Shown here in pieces: positions 24,976-39,350 of a stretch of DNA of 64,000 bases. The notes under the pieces were generated by a model, which had not been told where the DNA came from, did not search any database, and saw only the letters and a program-made list of their open reading frames with translations. This DNA comes from Lantana camara (taxonomy: Eukaryota > Streptophyta > Magnoliopsida > Lamiales > Verbenaceae), in contig CM074857.1 in assembly GCA_037501455.1 (NCBI GenBank), forward strand, positions 129,753,501 through 129,817,500, in the 5' to 3' direction. The first letter of the stretch is position 1, and the number at the start of each line of letters is the position of its first letter. The translations under genes were made by a program, and so were the position numbers.

Positions 24976-25660
24976 CGAGGTGTAAAATTCATAAAAATCA
25001 TATCAATCATGCACAAACGATGTTTGAACATTAACAAATATGAAAATTGAGTTGATAGGTGTAATTTAATGGTCAAACTAGTCACAAAACAAAAGTTGTT
25101 GAATTTCACCAAAATCCCTAGGCTTTAGCCTATCAATTTTCAAATTTTTTTCATGAGGTCTAAAATTCATGAAAATCAAATCAACCATGCACAAACTAAG
25201 TGTGAATATTAAAAAATATGAAAATTGAGTTGATAGGTGTAATTTATTGGCCAAACTAGTCACAGAACAAAAGTTGTCGAATTTTACCAAAATCCCTTGG
25301 CTTTAGCCTATCAATTTTCAAAATTTTCTGATGAGGTGTAAACTTCATGAAAATCAAATCAACCATGCACAAAGTAAGTGTGAACATTAGAAAATATGAA
25401 AATTGAGTAGATATGTTTAATTTATTGGCCAAACTAGTCACAGAACAAAAGTTGTCGAATTTCGCAAATATCCCAAGGCTTTAGCCTATCAATTTTCAAA
25501 AATTTTTGACGAGGTGTAAAAATCATGAAAATCGAATCAACCAGGCATAAACGAAGTCTGAACAATAACAAATAGGAAAATTGAGTAGACAGGTGTAATT
25601 TCTTGGCCAAACTAGTCACAGAACAAAAGTTGTCGAATTTCGCCAAAATCCCTAGGCTTT

Positions 25661-25672
25661 TGTCGAGGTGTA
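25661..25672 (+). repeat. 24-bp deletion removing the dyad right arm
   Basis: CCCTAGGCTTT joins directly to TGTCGAGG, omitting AGCCTATC and the A/T block (24 bp relative to neighbouring type B monomers). The identical deletion is at 27701 in the 2,040-bp tandem copy, so it predates that duplication. The monomer is about 154 bp and lacks the dyad that most others retain. Confidence 0.85.
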
Positions 25673-26627
25673 AAATTCATAAAAATCTTATCAATCATAC
25701 ACAAACGATGTTTGAACATTAACAAATATGAAAATTGAGTTGATAGGTGTAATTTATTGGCCAAACTAGTCACAAAACAAAAGTTGTTGAATTTCACCAA
25801 AATCCCTAGGCTTTTAGTCTATCAATTTTCAAAATTTTTTGATGAGGTGTAAAATTCATGAAAATCAAATCAACCATGCACAAACTAAGTGTAAACATTA
25901 AAAAATATGAAAATTGAGTTGATAGGTGTATTATATTGGCCAAACTAGTCACAGAACAAAAGTTGTCGAATTTCACCATAATCCCTAGGCTTTAGCCTAT
26001 CAATTTTCAAAATTTTTTGAGGAGGTGTAAAATTCATGAAAATCAAATCAACCATGCACAAACTAAGTGTGAACATTAAAAAATATGAAAATTGAGAAGA
26101 GATGTTTAATTTATTGGCCAAACTAGTCACAGAACAAAAGTTGTCGAATTTCACAAAATCCCAAGGCTTTAGCCTATCAATTTTCAAAAATTTTTGACGA
26201 GGTGTAAAAATCATGAAAATCGAATCAACCATGCATAAACGAAGTCTGAACATTAACAAATAGGAAAATTGAGTAGATAGGTGTAATTTATTGGCCAAAC
26301 TAGTCACAGAACAAAAGTTGTCGAATTTCGCCAAAATCCCTAGGCTTTAGCCTATAAATTTTCAAAATTTTTTGATGAGGTGTAAAATTCATGAAAATCA
26401 AACCAACCATGCACAAACTAAGTGTGAACATTAAAAAAATATGAAAATTGAGTAGATATGTTTAATTTATTGGCCAAACTAGTCATAGAACAAAAGTTGT
26501 CGAATTTCACAAAAATCCCAAGGCTTTAGCCTATCATTTTTCAAAAATTTTTGACGAGGTGTAAGAATCATGAAAATCGAATCAACCATGCATAAACGAA
26601 GTCTGAACATTAACAAATAGGAAAATT

Positions 26628-27018
26628 GAGTAGAGTGGCCAAACTAGTCACAGAACAAAAGTTTTCGAATTTCGCCAAAATCCCTAGGCTTTAGCCTATC
26701 AATTTTTAAAATTTTTTGTCGAGTGTAAAATTCATAAAAATCATATCAATCATACACAAACGATGTTTGAACATTAACAAATATGAAAATTGAGTTGATA
26801 GGTGTAATTTATTGGCCAAACTAGTCACAAAACAAAAGTTATTGAATTTCACCAAAATCCCTAGGCTTTAGACTATCAGAAAATTTTTTGATGAGGTGTA
26901 AAGTTCATGAAAATCAAATCAATCATACACAAACGATGTTTGAACATTAACAAATATGAAAATTGAGTTGATAGGTGTAATTTATTAGCCAAACAAGTCA
27001 CAGAACAAAAGTTGTCGA
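26628..27018 (+). repeat. Cluster of short deletions in three adjacent monomers
   Basis: At about 26635, GAGTAGAGTGGCC lacks 13 bp of GAGTAGATAGGTGTAATTTATTGGCC. At about 26880, TATCAGAAAATTTTTTG lacks about 5 bp of the A/T block. At 27012-27018 a 54-bp segment is missing between two copies of TTGTCGA, of which one remains. The tandem copy lacks the first of these (28670-28690 is intact), so they arose after the 2,040-bp duplication or were not copied. Confidence 0.78.
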
Positions 27019-28149
27019 GGTGTAAAATTCATAAAAATCATATCAATCATGCACAAACGATGTTTGAACATTAACAAATATGAAAATTGAGTTGATAGGT
27101 GTAATTTAATGGCCAAACTAGTCACAAAACAAAAGTTGTTGAATTTCACCAAAATCCCTAGGCTTTAGCCTATCAATTTTCAAATTTTTTTCATGAGGTC
27201 TAAAATTCATGAAAATCAAATCAACCATGCACAAACTAAGTGTGAATATTAAAAAATATGAAAATTGAGTTGATAGGTGTAATTTATTGGCCAAACTAGT
27301 CACAGAACAAAAGTTGTCGAATTTCACCAAAATCCCTTGGCTTTAGCCTATCAATTTTCAAAATTTTCTGATGAGGTGTGAAATTCATGAAAATCAAATC
27401 AACCATGCACAAACTAAGTGTGAACATTAGAAAATATGAAAATTGAGTAGATATGTTTAATTTATTGGCCAAACTAGTCACAGAACAAAAGTTGTCGAAT
27501 TTCGCAAATATCCCAAGGCTTTAGCCTATCAATTTACAAAAATTTTTGACGAGGTGTAAAAATCATGAAAATCGAATCAACCATGCATAAACGAAGTCTG
27601 AACAATAACAAATAGGAAAATTGAGTAGATAGGTGTAATTTCTTGGCCAAACTAGTCACAGAACAAAAGTTGTCGAATTTCGCCAAAATCCCTAGGCTTT
27701 TGTCGAGGTGTAAAATTCATAAAAATCATATCAATCATACACAAACGATGTTTGAACATTAACAAATATGAAAATTGAGTTGATAGGTGTAATTTATTGG
27801 CCAAACTAGTCACAAAACAAAAGTTGTTGAATTTCAACAAAATCCCTAGGCTTTTAGCCTATCAATTTTCAAAATTTTTTGATGAGGTGTAAAATTCATG
27901 AAAATCAAATCAACCATGCACAAACTAAGTGTAAACATTAAAAAATATGAAAATTGAGTTGATAGGTGTATTTTATTGGCCAAACTAGTCACAGAACAAA
28001 AGTTGTCGAATTTCACCAAAATCCCTAGGCTTTAGCCTATAAATTTTCAAAATTTTTTGAGGAGGTGTAAAATTCATGAAAATCTAATTAACCATGCACA
28101 AACTATGTGTGAACATTAAAAAATATGAAAATTGAGAAGAGATGTTTAA

Positions 28150-31100
28150 TTTATTGGCCAAACTAGTCACAGAACAAAAGTTGTCGAATTTCACAAAAAT
28201 CCCAAGGCTTTAGCCTATCAATTTTCAAAAATTTTTGACGAGGTGTAAAAATCATGAAAATCGAATCAACCATGCATAAACGAAGTCTGAACATTAACAA
28301 ATAGGAAAATTGAGTAGATAGGTGTAATTTATTGGCCAAACTAGTCACAGAACAAAAGTTGTCGAATTTCGCCAAAATCCCTAGGCTTTAGCCTATAAAT
28401 TTTCAAAATTTTTTGATGAGGTGTAAAATTCATGAAAATCAAACCAACCATGCACAAACTAAGTGTGAACATTAAAAAAATATGAAAATTGAGTAGATAT
28501 GTTTCATTTATTGGCCAAACTAGTCATAGAACAAAAGTTGTCGAATTTCGCAAAAATCCCAAGGCTTTAGCCTATCATTTTTCAAAAATTTTTGACGAGG
28601 TGTAAGAATCATGAAAATCGAATCAACCATGCATAAACAAAGTCTGAACATTAACAAATAGGAAAATTGAGTAGATAGGTGTAATTTATTGGCCAAACTA
28701 GTCACAGAACAAAAGTTTTCGAATTTCGCCAAAATCCGTAGGCTTTAGCCTATCAATTTTTAAAATTTTTTGTCGAGTGTAAAATTCATAAAAATCATAT
28801 CAATCATACACAAACGATGTTTGAACATTAACAAATATGAAAATTGAGTTGATAGGTGTAATTTATTGGCCAAACTAGTCACAAAACAAAAGTTATTGAA
28901 TTTCACCAAAATCCCTAGGCTTTAGCCTATCAATTTTCAAAATTTGTTGATGAGGTGTAAAGTTCATGAAAATCAAATCAATCATACACAAACGATGTTT
29001 GAACATTAACAAATATGAAAATTGAGTTGATAGGCGTAATTTATTGGCCAAACTAGTCACAGAACAAAAGTTGTCAAATTTCACCAAAATCCTAAAGCCT
29101 ATCAATTTTCAAAATTTTTTGATGAGGTGTAAAATTCATGAAAATCAAACCAACCATGCACAAACTAAGCGTGAAAATTAAAAAATATGAAAATTGAGTA
29201 GATATGTTTAATTTATTGGCCAAACTAGTCACGGAACAAAAGTTGTCGAATTTTGCAAAAATCCCAAGGCTTTAGCCTATCAATTTTCAAAATTTTTTGA
29301 CGAGTTGTAAAAATCATGAAAATCGAATCAACCATACATAAACGAAGTCTGAACATTAACAAATAGGAAAATTGAGTAGATAGGTGTAATTTATTGGCCA
29401 AACTAGTCACAGAACAAAAGTTGTCGAATTCCGTCAAAATCCCTGGGCTTTAGCCTATCAATTTTCAAAAATTTTTGACGAGGTGTAAAATTCATAAAAA
29501 TCATATCAATCATACACAAACGATGTTTGAACATTAACAAATATGCAAATTGAGTTGAATGGTGTAATTTATTGGCCAAACTAGTCACAAAACAAAAGTT
29601 GTTGAATTTCACCAAAATCCCTAGGCTTTTAGCCTATCAATTTTCAAAATTTTTTGATGGGGTGTAAAATTCATGAAAATCAAATCAACCATGCACAAAC
29701 TAAGTGTGAACATTAAAAAATATGAAAATTGAGTTGATAGGTGTAATTTATTGGCCAAACTAGTCACAGAACAAAAGTTGTCGAATTTCACCAAAATCCC
29801 TAGGCCTATCAATTTTCAAAATTTTTTGAGGAGGTGTAAAATTCATGAAAATCAAATCAACCATGCACAAACTAAGTGTGAACATTAAAAAATATGAAAA
29901 TTGAGTAGATATGTTTAGTTTATTGGCCAAACTAGTCACAGAACAAAAGTTGTCGAATTTCGCAAAAATCCCATGGCTTTAGCCTATCAAATTTCAAAAA
30001 TTTTTGACGAGGTGTAAAAATCATGAAAATCAAATCAACCATGCATAAACGAAGTCTGAACATTAACAAATAGGACAATTGAGTAGATAGGTGTAATTTA
30101 TTGGCCAAACTAGTCACAGAACAAAAGTTGTCGAATTTCGCCAAAATCCTTAGGCTTTACCCTATCAATTTTTAAAATTTTTTGTCGAGGTGTAAAATTC
30201 ATAAAAATCATATCAATCATACACAAACGATGTTTGAACATTAACAAATATGAAAATTGAGTTGATAGCTGTAATTTATTGGCCAAACTAGTCACAAAAC
30301 AAAAGTTATTGAATTTCACCAAAATCCCTAGGCTTTTAGCCTATCAATTTTCAAAATTTTTTGATGAGGTGTAAAATTCATGAAAATCAAATCAACCATG
30401 CACAAACTAATTGTAAACATTAAAAAATATGAAAATTGAGTTGATAGGTGTAATTTATTGGCCAAACTAGTCACAAAACAAAAGTTATCGAATTTCACCA
30501 AAATCCCTAGGCTTTAGCCTATCAATTTTCAAAATTTTTTGAGGAGGTGTAAAATTCATGAAAATCAAATTAACCATGCAAAAACTAAGTGTGAACATTA
30601 AAAAATATAAAAATTGAGAAGAGATGTTTAATTTATTGGCCAAACTAGTCACAGAACAAAAGTGGTCGAATTTCACAAAAATCCCAAGGTTTTAGCCTAT
30701 CAATTTTCAAAAATTTTTGACGAGGTGTAAAAATCATGAAAATCAAATCAATCATACACAAACGATGTTTGAACATTAACAAATATGAAAATTAAGTTGA
30801 TAGGTGTAATTTATTGGCCAAACTAGTCACAGAACAAAAGTTGTCGAATTTCACCAAAATCCCTAGGCTTTAGCCTATAAATTTTCAAAATTTTTTGATG
30901 AGGTGTAAAATTCATGAAAATCAAACCAACCATGCACAAACTAAGTGTGAACATTAAAAAAAATATGAAAATTGAGTAGATATGTTTAATTTATTGGCCA
31001 AACTAGTCATAGAACAAAAGTTGTCGAATTTCACAAAAATCCCAAGGCTTTAGCCTATCAATTTTCAAAAATTTTTGACGAGGTGTAAAAATCATGAAAA

Positions 31101-32627
31101 TCGAATCAACCATGCATAAACGAAGTCTGAACATTAACAAATAGGAAAATTGAGTAGATAGGTGTAATTTATTTGCCAAACTAGTCACAGAACAAAAGTT
31201 GTCGAATTTCGCCAAAATCCCTAGGCTTTAGCCTATAAATTTTCAAAATTTTTTGATGAGGTGTAAAATTCATGAAAATCAAACCAACCATGCACAAACT
31301 AAGTGTGAACATTAAAAAAATATGAAAATTGAGTAGATATGTTTAATTTATTGGCCAAACTAGTCATAGAACAAAAGTTGTCGAATTTCGCAAAAATCCC
31401 AAGGCTTTAGCCTATCATTTTTCAAAAATTTTTGACGAGGTGTAAGAATCATGAAAATCGAATCAACCATGCATAAACGAAGTCTGAACATTAACAAATA
31501 GGAAAATTGAGTAGATAGGTGTAATTTATTGGCCAAACTAGTCACAGAACAAAAGTTTTCGAATTTCGCCAAAATCCGTAGGCTTTAGCCTATCAATTTT
31601 TAAAATTTTTGTCGAGTGTAAAATTCATAAAAATCATATCAATCATACACAAACGATGTTTGAACATTAAAAAATATGAAAATTGAGTTGATAGGTGTAA
31701 TTTATTGGCCAAACTAGTCACAAAACAAAAGTTATTGAATTTCACCAAAATCCCTAGGCTTTAGCCTATCAATTATCAAAATTTTTTGATGAGGTGTAAA
31801 GTTCATGAAAATCAAATCAATCATACACAAACGATGTTTGAACATTAACAAATATGAAAATTGAGTTGATAGGCGTAATTTATTGGCCAAACTAGTCACA
31901 GAACAAAAGTTGTCGAATTTCACCAAAATCCTAAAGCCTATCAATTTTCAAAATTTTTTGATGAGGCGTAAAATTCATGAAAATCAAATCAACCATGCAC
32001 AAACTAAGCGTGAAAATTAAAAAATATGAAAATTGAGTAGATATGTTTAATTTATTGGCCAAACTAGTCACAGAACAAAAGTTGTCGAATTTTGCAAAAA
32101 TCCCAAGGCTTTAGCCTATCAATTTTCAAAATTTTTTGACGAGGTGTAAAAATCATGAAAATCGAATCAACCATACATAAACGAAGTCTGAACATTAACA
32201 AATAGGAAAATTGAGTAGATAGGTGTAATTTATTGGCCAAACTAGTCACAGAACAAAAGTTGTCGAATTCCGTCAAAATCCCTGGGCTTTAGCCTATCAA
32301 TTTTCAAAAATTTTTGACGAGGTGTAAAATTCATAAAAATCATATCAATCATACACAAACGATGTTTGAACATTAACAAATATGCAAATTGAGTTGAATG
32401 GTGTAATTTATTGGCCAAACTAGTCACAAAACAAAAGTTGTTGAATTTCACCAAAATCCCTAGGCTTTTAGCCTATCAATTTTCAAAATTTTTTGATGGG
32501 GTGTAAAATTCATGAAAATCAAATCAACCATGCACAAACTAAGTGTGAACATTAAAAAATATGAAAATTGAGTTGATAGGTGTAATTTATTGGCCAAACT
32601 AGTCACAGAACAAAAGTTGTCGAATTT
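28150..32627 (+). repeat. 2,839-bp (16-monomer) repeat pair
   Basis: 28520, 28893, 29225 and 29403 match 31360, 31732, 32064 and 32242 at offset 2,839-2,840; correspondence runs from about 28150-29788 to 30990-32627. Shared diagnostic variants are GTGTAAGAATC, AAAATCCGTAGG, the 6-bp-shortened AAATCCTAAAGCC dyad region, GAATTCCGTC (an EcoRI site), GTTGAATGGTG and GATGGGGTG. Between the two (29.8-30.99 kb) lie monomers with the loop-less dyad TAGGCCTA (29801) and AAGGTTTTAGCC. Confidence 0.85.
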
Positions 32628-35600
32628 CACAAAAATCCCAAGGTTTTAGCCTATCAATTTTCAAAAATTTTTGACGAGGTGTAAAAATCATGAAAATCAA
32701 ATCAATCATACACAAACGATGTTTGAACATTAACAAATATGAAAATTAAGTTGATAGGTGTAATTTATTGGCCAAACTAGTCACAGAACAAAAGTTGTCG
32801 AATTTCACCAAAATCCCTAGGCTTTAGCCTATAAATTTTCAAAATTTTTTGATGAGGTGTAAAATTCATGAAAATCAAACCAACCATGCACAAACTAAGT
32901 GTGAACATTAAAAAAAATATGAAAATTGAGTAGATATCTTTAATTTATTGGCCAAACTAGTCATAGAACAAAAGTTGTCGAATTTCACAAAAATCCCAAG
33001 GCTTTAGCCTATCAATTTTCAAAAATTTTTGACGAGGTGTAAAAATCATGAAAATCGAATCAACCATGCATAAACGAAGTCTGAACATTAACAAATAGGA
33101 AAATTGAGTAGATAGGTGTAATTTATTGGCCAAACTAATCACAGAACAAAAGTTGTCGAATTTCGCCAAAATCCCTAGGCTTTAGCCTATAAATTTTCAA
33201 AATTTTTTGATGAGGTGTAAAATTAATGAAAATCAAACCAACCATGCACAAACTAAGTGTGAACATTAAAAAAAAATGAAAATTAGTAGATATGTTTAAT
33301 TTATTGGCCAAACTAGTCAAAGAACAAAAGTTGTCGAATTTCGCAAAAATCCCAAGGCTTTAGCCTATCATTTTTCAAAAATTTTTGACGAGGTGTAAGA
33401 ATCATGAAAATCGAATCAACCATGCATAAACGAAGTCTGAACATTAACAAATAGGAAAATTGAGTACATAGGTGTAATTTATTAGCCAAACTAGTCACAG
33501 AACAAAGGTTGTCGAATTCCGCCAAAATCCTTAGGCTTTACCCTATCAATTTTTAAAATTTTTTGTCGAGGTGTAAAATTCATAAAAATCATATCAATCA
33601 TACACAAACGATGTTTGAACATTAACAAATATGAAAATTGAGTTGATAGGTGTAATTTATTGGCCAAACTAGTCACAAAACAAAAGTTGTTGAATTTCAC
33701 CAAAATCCCCAGGCTTTTAGCCTATCAATTTTCAAAATTTTTTGATGAGGTGTAAAATTCATGAAAATCAAATCAACCATGCACAAACTAAGTGTGAACA
33801 TTAAAAAATATGAAAATTGAGTTGATAGGTGTAATTTATTGGCCAAACTAGTCACAGAACAAAAGTTGTCGAATTTCACCAAAATCCCTAGGCCTATCAA
33901 TTTTCAAAATTTTTTGAGGAGGTGTAAAATTCATGAAAATCAAATCAACCATGCACAAACTAAGTGTGAACATTAAAAAATATAAAAATTGAGTAGATAT
34001 GTTTAGTTTATTGGCCAAACTAGTCACAGAACAAAAGTTGTCGAATTTCGCAAAAATCCCAAGGCTTTAGCCTATCAATTTTCAAAAATTTTTGACGAGG
34101 TGTAAAAATCATGAAAATCAAATCAACCATGCATAAACGAAGTCTGAACATTAACAAATAGGAAAATTGGGTAGATAGGTGTAATTTATTGGCCAAACTA
34201 GTCACAGAACAAAAGTTGTCGAATTTTGCAAAAATCCCAAGGCTTTAGCCTATCAATTTTCAAAATTTTTTGACGAGGTGTAAAAATCATGAAAATCGAA
34301 TCAACCATACATAAACGAAGTCTGAACATTAACAAATAGGAAAATTGAGTAGATAGGTGTAATTTATTGGCCAAACTAGTCACAGAACAAAAGTTGTCGA
34401 ATTCCGTCAAAATCCCTGGGCTTTAGCCTATCAATTTTCAAAAATTTTTGACGAGGTGTAAAATTCATAAAAATCATATCAATCATACACAAACGATGTT
34501 TGAACATTAACAAATATGCAAATTGAGCTGAATGGTGTAATTTATTGGCCAAACTAGTCACAAAACAAAAGTTGTTGAATTTCACCAAAATCCCTAGGCT
34601 TTTAGCCTATCAATTTTCAAAATTTTTTGATGTGGTGTAAAATTCATGAAAATCAAATCAACCATGCACAAACTAAGTGTGAACATTAAAAAATATGAAA
34701 ATTGAGTTGATAGGTGTAATTTATTGGCCAAACTAGTCACAGAACAAAAGTTGTCGAATTTCACAAAAATCCCAAGGTTTTAGCCTATCAATTTTCAAAA
34801 ATTTTTGACGAGGTGTAAAAATCATGAAAATCAAATCAATCATACACAAACGATGTTTGAACATTAACAAATATGAAAATTAAGTTGATAGGTGTAATTT
34901 ATTGTCCAAACTAGTCACAGAACAAAAGTTGTCGAATTTCACCAAAATCCCTAGGCTTTAGCCTATAAATTTTCAAAATTTTTTGATGAGGTGTAAAATT
35001 CATGAAAATCAAACCAACCATGCACAAACTAAGTGTGAACATTAAAAAAAATATGAAAATTGAGTAGATATGTTTAATTTATTGGCCAAACTAGTCATAG
35101 AACAAAAGTTGTCGAATTTCACAAAAATCCCAAGGCTTTAGCCTATCAATTTTCAAAAATTTTTGACGAGGTGTAAAAATCATGAAAATCGAATCAACCA
35201 TGCATAAACGAAGTCTGAACATTAACAAATAGGAAAATTGAGTAGATAGGTGTAATTTATTGGCCAAACTAGTCACAGAACAAAAGTTGTCGAATTTCGC
35301 CAAAATCCCTAGGCTTTAGCCTATAAATTTTCAAAATTTTTTGATGAGGTGTAAAATTCATGAAAATCAAACCAACCATGCACAAACTAAGTGTGAACAT
35401 TAAAAAAAAATGAAAATTGAGTAGATATGTTTAATTTATTGGCCAAACTAGTCATAGAACAAAAGTTGTCGAATTTCGCAAAAATCCCAAGGCTTTAGCC
35501 TATCATTTTTCAAAAATTTTTGACGAGGTGTAAGAATCATGAAAATCGAATCAACCATGCATAAACGAAGTCTGAACATTAACAAATAGGAAAATTGAGT

Positions 35601-38600
35601 AGATAGGTGTAATTTATTGGCCAAACTAGTCACAGAACAAAAGTTTTCGAATTTCGCCAAAATCCGTAGGCTTTAGCCTATCAATTTTTAAAATTTTTGT
35701 CGAGTGTAAAATTCATAAAAATCATATCAATCATACAAAAACGATGTTTGAACATTAACAAATATGAAAATTGAGTTGATAGGTGTAATTTATTGGCCAA
35801 ACTAGTCACAAAACAAAAGTTATTGAATTTCACCAAAATCCCTAGGCTTTAGCCTATCAATTTTCAAAATTTGTTGATGAGGTGTAAAGTTCATGAAAAT
35901 CAAATCAATCATACACAAACGATGTTTGAACATTAACAAATATGAAAATTGAGTTGATAGGCGTAATTTATTGGCCAAACTAGTCACAGAACAAAAGTTG
36001 TCGAATTTCACCAAAATCCTAAAGCCTTTCAATTTTCAAAATTTTTTGATGAGGTGTAAAATTCATGAAAATCAAATCAACCATGCACAAACTAAGCGTG
36101 AAAATTAAAAAATATGAAAATTGAGTAGATATGTTTAATTTATTGGCCAAACTAGTCACAGAACAAAAGTTGTCGAATTTTGCAAAAATCCCAAGGCTTT
36201 AGCCTATCAATTTTCAAAATTTTTTGACGAGGTGTAAAAATCATGAAAATCGAATCAACCATACATAAACGAAGTCTGAACATTAACATATAGGAAAATT
36301 GAGTAGATAGGTGTAATTTATTGGCCAAACTAGTCACAGAACAAAAGTTGTCGAATTCCGTCAAAATCCCTGGGCTTTAGCCTATAAATTTTCAAAATTT
36401 TTTGATGAGGTGTAAAATTCATGAAAATCAAACCAACCATGCACAAACTAAGTGTGAACATTAAAAAAAATATGAAAATTGAGTAGATATGTTTAATTTA
36501 TTGGCCAAACTAGTCATAGAACAAAAGTTGTCGAATTTCACAAAAATCCCAAGGCTTTAGCCTATCAATTTTCAAAAATTTTTGACGAGGTGTAAAAATC
36601 ATGAAAATCGAATCAACCATGCATAAACGAAGTCTGAACATTAACAAATAGGAAAATTGAGTAGATAGGTGTAATTTATTGGCCAAACTAGTCACAGAAC
36701 AAAAGTTGTCGAATTTCGCAAAAATCCCTAGGCTTTAGCCTATAAATTTTCAAAATTTTTTGATGAGGTGTAAAATTCATGAAAATCAAACCAACCATGC
36801 ACAAACTAAGTGTGAACATTAAAAAAAAATGAAAATTGAGTAGATATGTTTAATTTATTGGCCAAACTAGTCATAGAACAAAAGTTGTCGAATTTCGCAA
36901 AAATCCCAAGGCTTTAGCCTATCATTTTTCAAAAATTTTTGACGAGGTGTAAGAATCATGAAAATCGAATCAACCATGCATAAACGAAGTCTGAACATTA
37001 ACAAATAGGAAAATTGAGTAGATAGGTGTAATTTATTGGCCAAACTAGTCACAGAACAAAAGTTTTCGAATTTCGCCAAAATCCGTAGGCTTTAGCCTAT
37101 CAATTTTTAAAATTTTTGTCGAGTGTAAAATTCATAAAAATCATATCAATCATACAAAAACGATGTTTGAACATTAAAAAATATGAAAATTGAGTTGATA
37201 GGTGTAATTTATTGGCCAAACTAGTCACAAAACAAAAGTTATTGAATTTCACCAAAATCCCTAGGCTTTAGCCTATCAATTTTCAAAATTTGTTGATGAG
37301 GTGTAAAGTTCATGAAAATCAAATCAATCATACACAAACGATGTTTGAACATTAACAAATATGAAAATTGAGTTGATAGGCGTAATTTATTGGCCAAACT
37401 AGTCACAGAACAAAAGTTGTCGAATTTCACCAAAATCCTAAAGCCTTTCAATTTTCAAAATTTTTTGATGAGGTGTAAAATTCATGAAAATCAAATCAAC
37501 CATGCACAAACTAAGCGTGAAAATTAAAAAATATGAAAATTGAGTAGATATGTTTAATTTATTGGCCAAACTAGTCACAGAACAAAAGTTGTCGAATTTT
37601 GCAAAAATCCCAAGGCTTTAGCCTATCAATTTTCAAAATTTTTTGACGAGGTGTAAAAATCATGAAAATCGAATCAACCATACATAAACGAAGTCTGAAC
37701 ATTAACAAATAGGAAAATTGAGTAGATAGGTGTAATTTATTGGCCAAACTAGTCACAGAACAAAAGTTGTCGAATTCCGTCAAAATCCCTGGGCTTTAGC
37801 CTATAAATTTTCAAAAATTTTTGACGAGGTGTAAAATTCATAAAAATCATATCAATCATACACAAACGATGTTTGAACATTAACAAATATGCAAATTGAG
37901 TTGAATGGTGTAATTTATTGGCCAAACTAGTCACAAAACAAAAGTTGTTGAATTTCACCAAAATCCCTAGGCTTTTAGCCTATCAATTTTCAAAATTTTT
38001 TGATGGGGTGTAAAATTCATGAAAATCAAATCAACCATGCACAAACTAAGTGTGAACATTAAAAAATATGAAAATTGAGTTGATAGGTGTAATTTATTGG
38101 CCAAACTAGTCACAGAACAAAAGTTGTCGAATTTCACCAAAATCCCTAGGCCTATCAATTTTCAAAATTTTTTGAGGAGGTGTAAAATTCATGAAAATCA
38201 AATCAACCATGCACAAACTAAGTGTGAACATTAAAAAATATGAAAATTGAGTAGATATGTTTAGTTTATTGGTCAAACTAGTCACAGAACAAAAGTTGTC
38301 GAATTTCGCAAAAATCCCAAGGCTTTAGCCTATCAATTTTCAAAAATTTTTGACGAGGTGTAAAAATCATGAAAATCAAATCAACCATGCATAAACGAAG
38401 TCTGAACATTAACAAATAGGAAAATTGAGTAGATAGGTGTAATTTATTGGCCAAACTAGTCACAGAACAAAACTTGTCGAATTTCGCCAAAATCCTTAGG
38501 CTTTACCCTATCAATTTTTAAAATTTTTTGTCGAGGTGTAAAATTCATAAAAATCATATCAATCATACACAAACGATGTTTGAACATTAACAAATATGAA

Positions 38601-39350
38601 AATTGAGTTGATAGGTGTAATTTATTGGCCAAACTAGTCACAAAACAAAAGTTGTTGAATTTCACCAAAATCCCTAGGCTTTTAGCCTATCAATTTTCAA
38701 AATTTTTTGATGAGGTGTAAAATTCATGAAAATCAAATCAACCATGCACAAACTAATTGTAAACATTAAAAAATATGAAAATTGAGTTGATAGGTGTAAT
38801 TTATTGGCCAAACTAGTCACAGAACAAAAGTTGTCGAATTTCACCAAAATCCCTAGGCTTTAGCCTATCAGTTTTCAAAATTTTTTGAGGAGGTGTAAAA
38901 TTCATGAAAATCAAATTAACCATGCACAAACTAAGTGTGAACATTAAAAAATATAAAAATTGAGAAGAGATGTTTAATTTATTGGCCAAACTAGTCACAG
39001 AACAAAAGTTGTCGAATTTCACAAAAATCCCAAGGTTTTAGCCTATCAATTTTCAAAAATTTTTGACGAGGTGTAAAAATCATGAAAATCAAATCAATCA
39101 TACACAAACGATGTTTGAACATTAACAAATATGAAAATTAAGTTGATAGGTGTAATTTATTGGCCAAACTAGTCACAGAACAAAAGTTGTCGAATTTCAC
39201 CAAAATCCCTAGGCTTTAGCCTATAAATTTTCAAAATTTTTTGATGAGGTGTAAAATTCATGAAAATCAAACCAACCATGCACAAACTAAGTGTGAACAT
39301 AAAAAAAAATATGAAAATTGAGTAGATATGTTTAGTTTATTGGCCAAACT
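32628..39350 (+). repeat. Overlapping 11-, 12-, 23- and 8-monomer duplications
   Basis: The AAGGTTTTAGCC monomer is at 30686, 32640 and 34774 (offsets 1,954 and 2,134). 31003-32276 recurs at 35091-36364 (offset 4,088), and 35448-36364 recurs at 36867-37783 (offset 1,419, eight monomers). 29.4-30.6 kb material reappears at 37.75-39.0 kb. All pieces carry the 28-32 kb variants, so this stretch was built by repeated in-register copying of one family. The loop-less dyad TAGGCCTA occurs at 33889 and 38147. Confidence 0.82.

Larger units (their letters stand above)
24976..28690 (+). repeat. 2,040-bp tandem duplication
   Basis: 25078, 25256 and 25612 match 27118, 27296 and 27652 at offset 2,040, becoming 2,041 after a 1-bp difference near 26151. 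Both copies share the TTTTTCATGAGGTC monomer, the TTTTCTGATGAGG monomer and a 24-bp deletion (25660/25661 and 27700/27701). The period is not a whole number of monomers because the first copy holds internal deletions near 26635, 26880 and 27015. The left junction of copy 2 is the 27015 deletion. Confidence 0.87.

Noticed and set aside
25945..26334. 129-codon minus-strand frame made of two fused monomer frames.
   Set aside because: The fusion is due to a 1-bp loss (CACAAAATCCC at about 26151) that brings two monomer frames into register. Sister copies without the loss do not have it.
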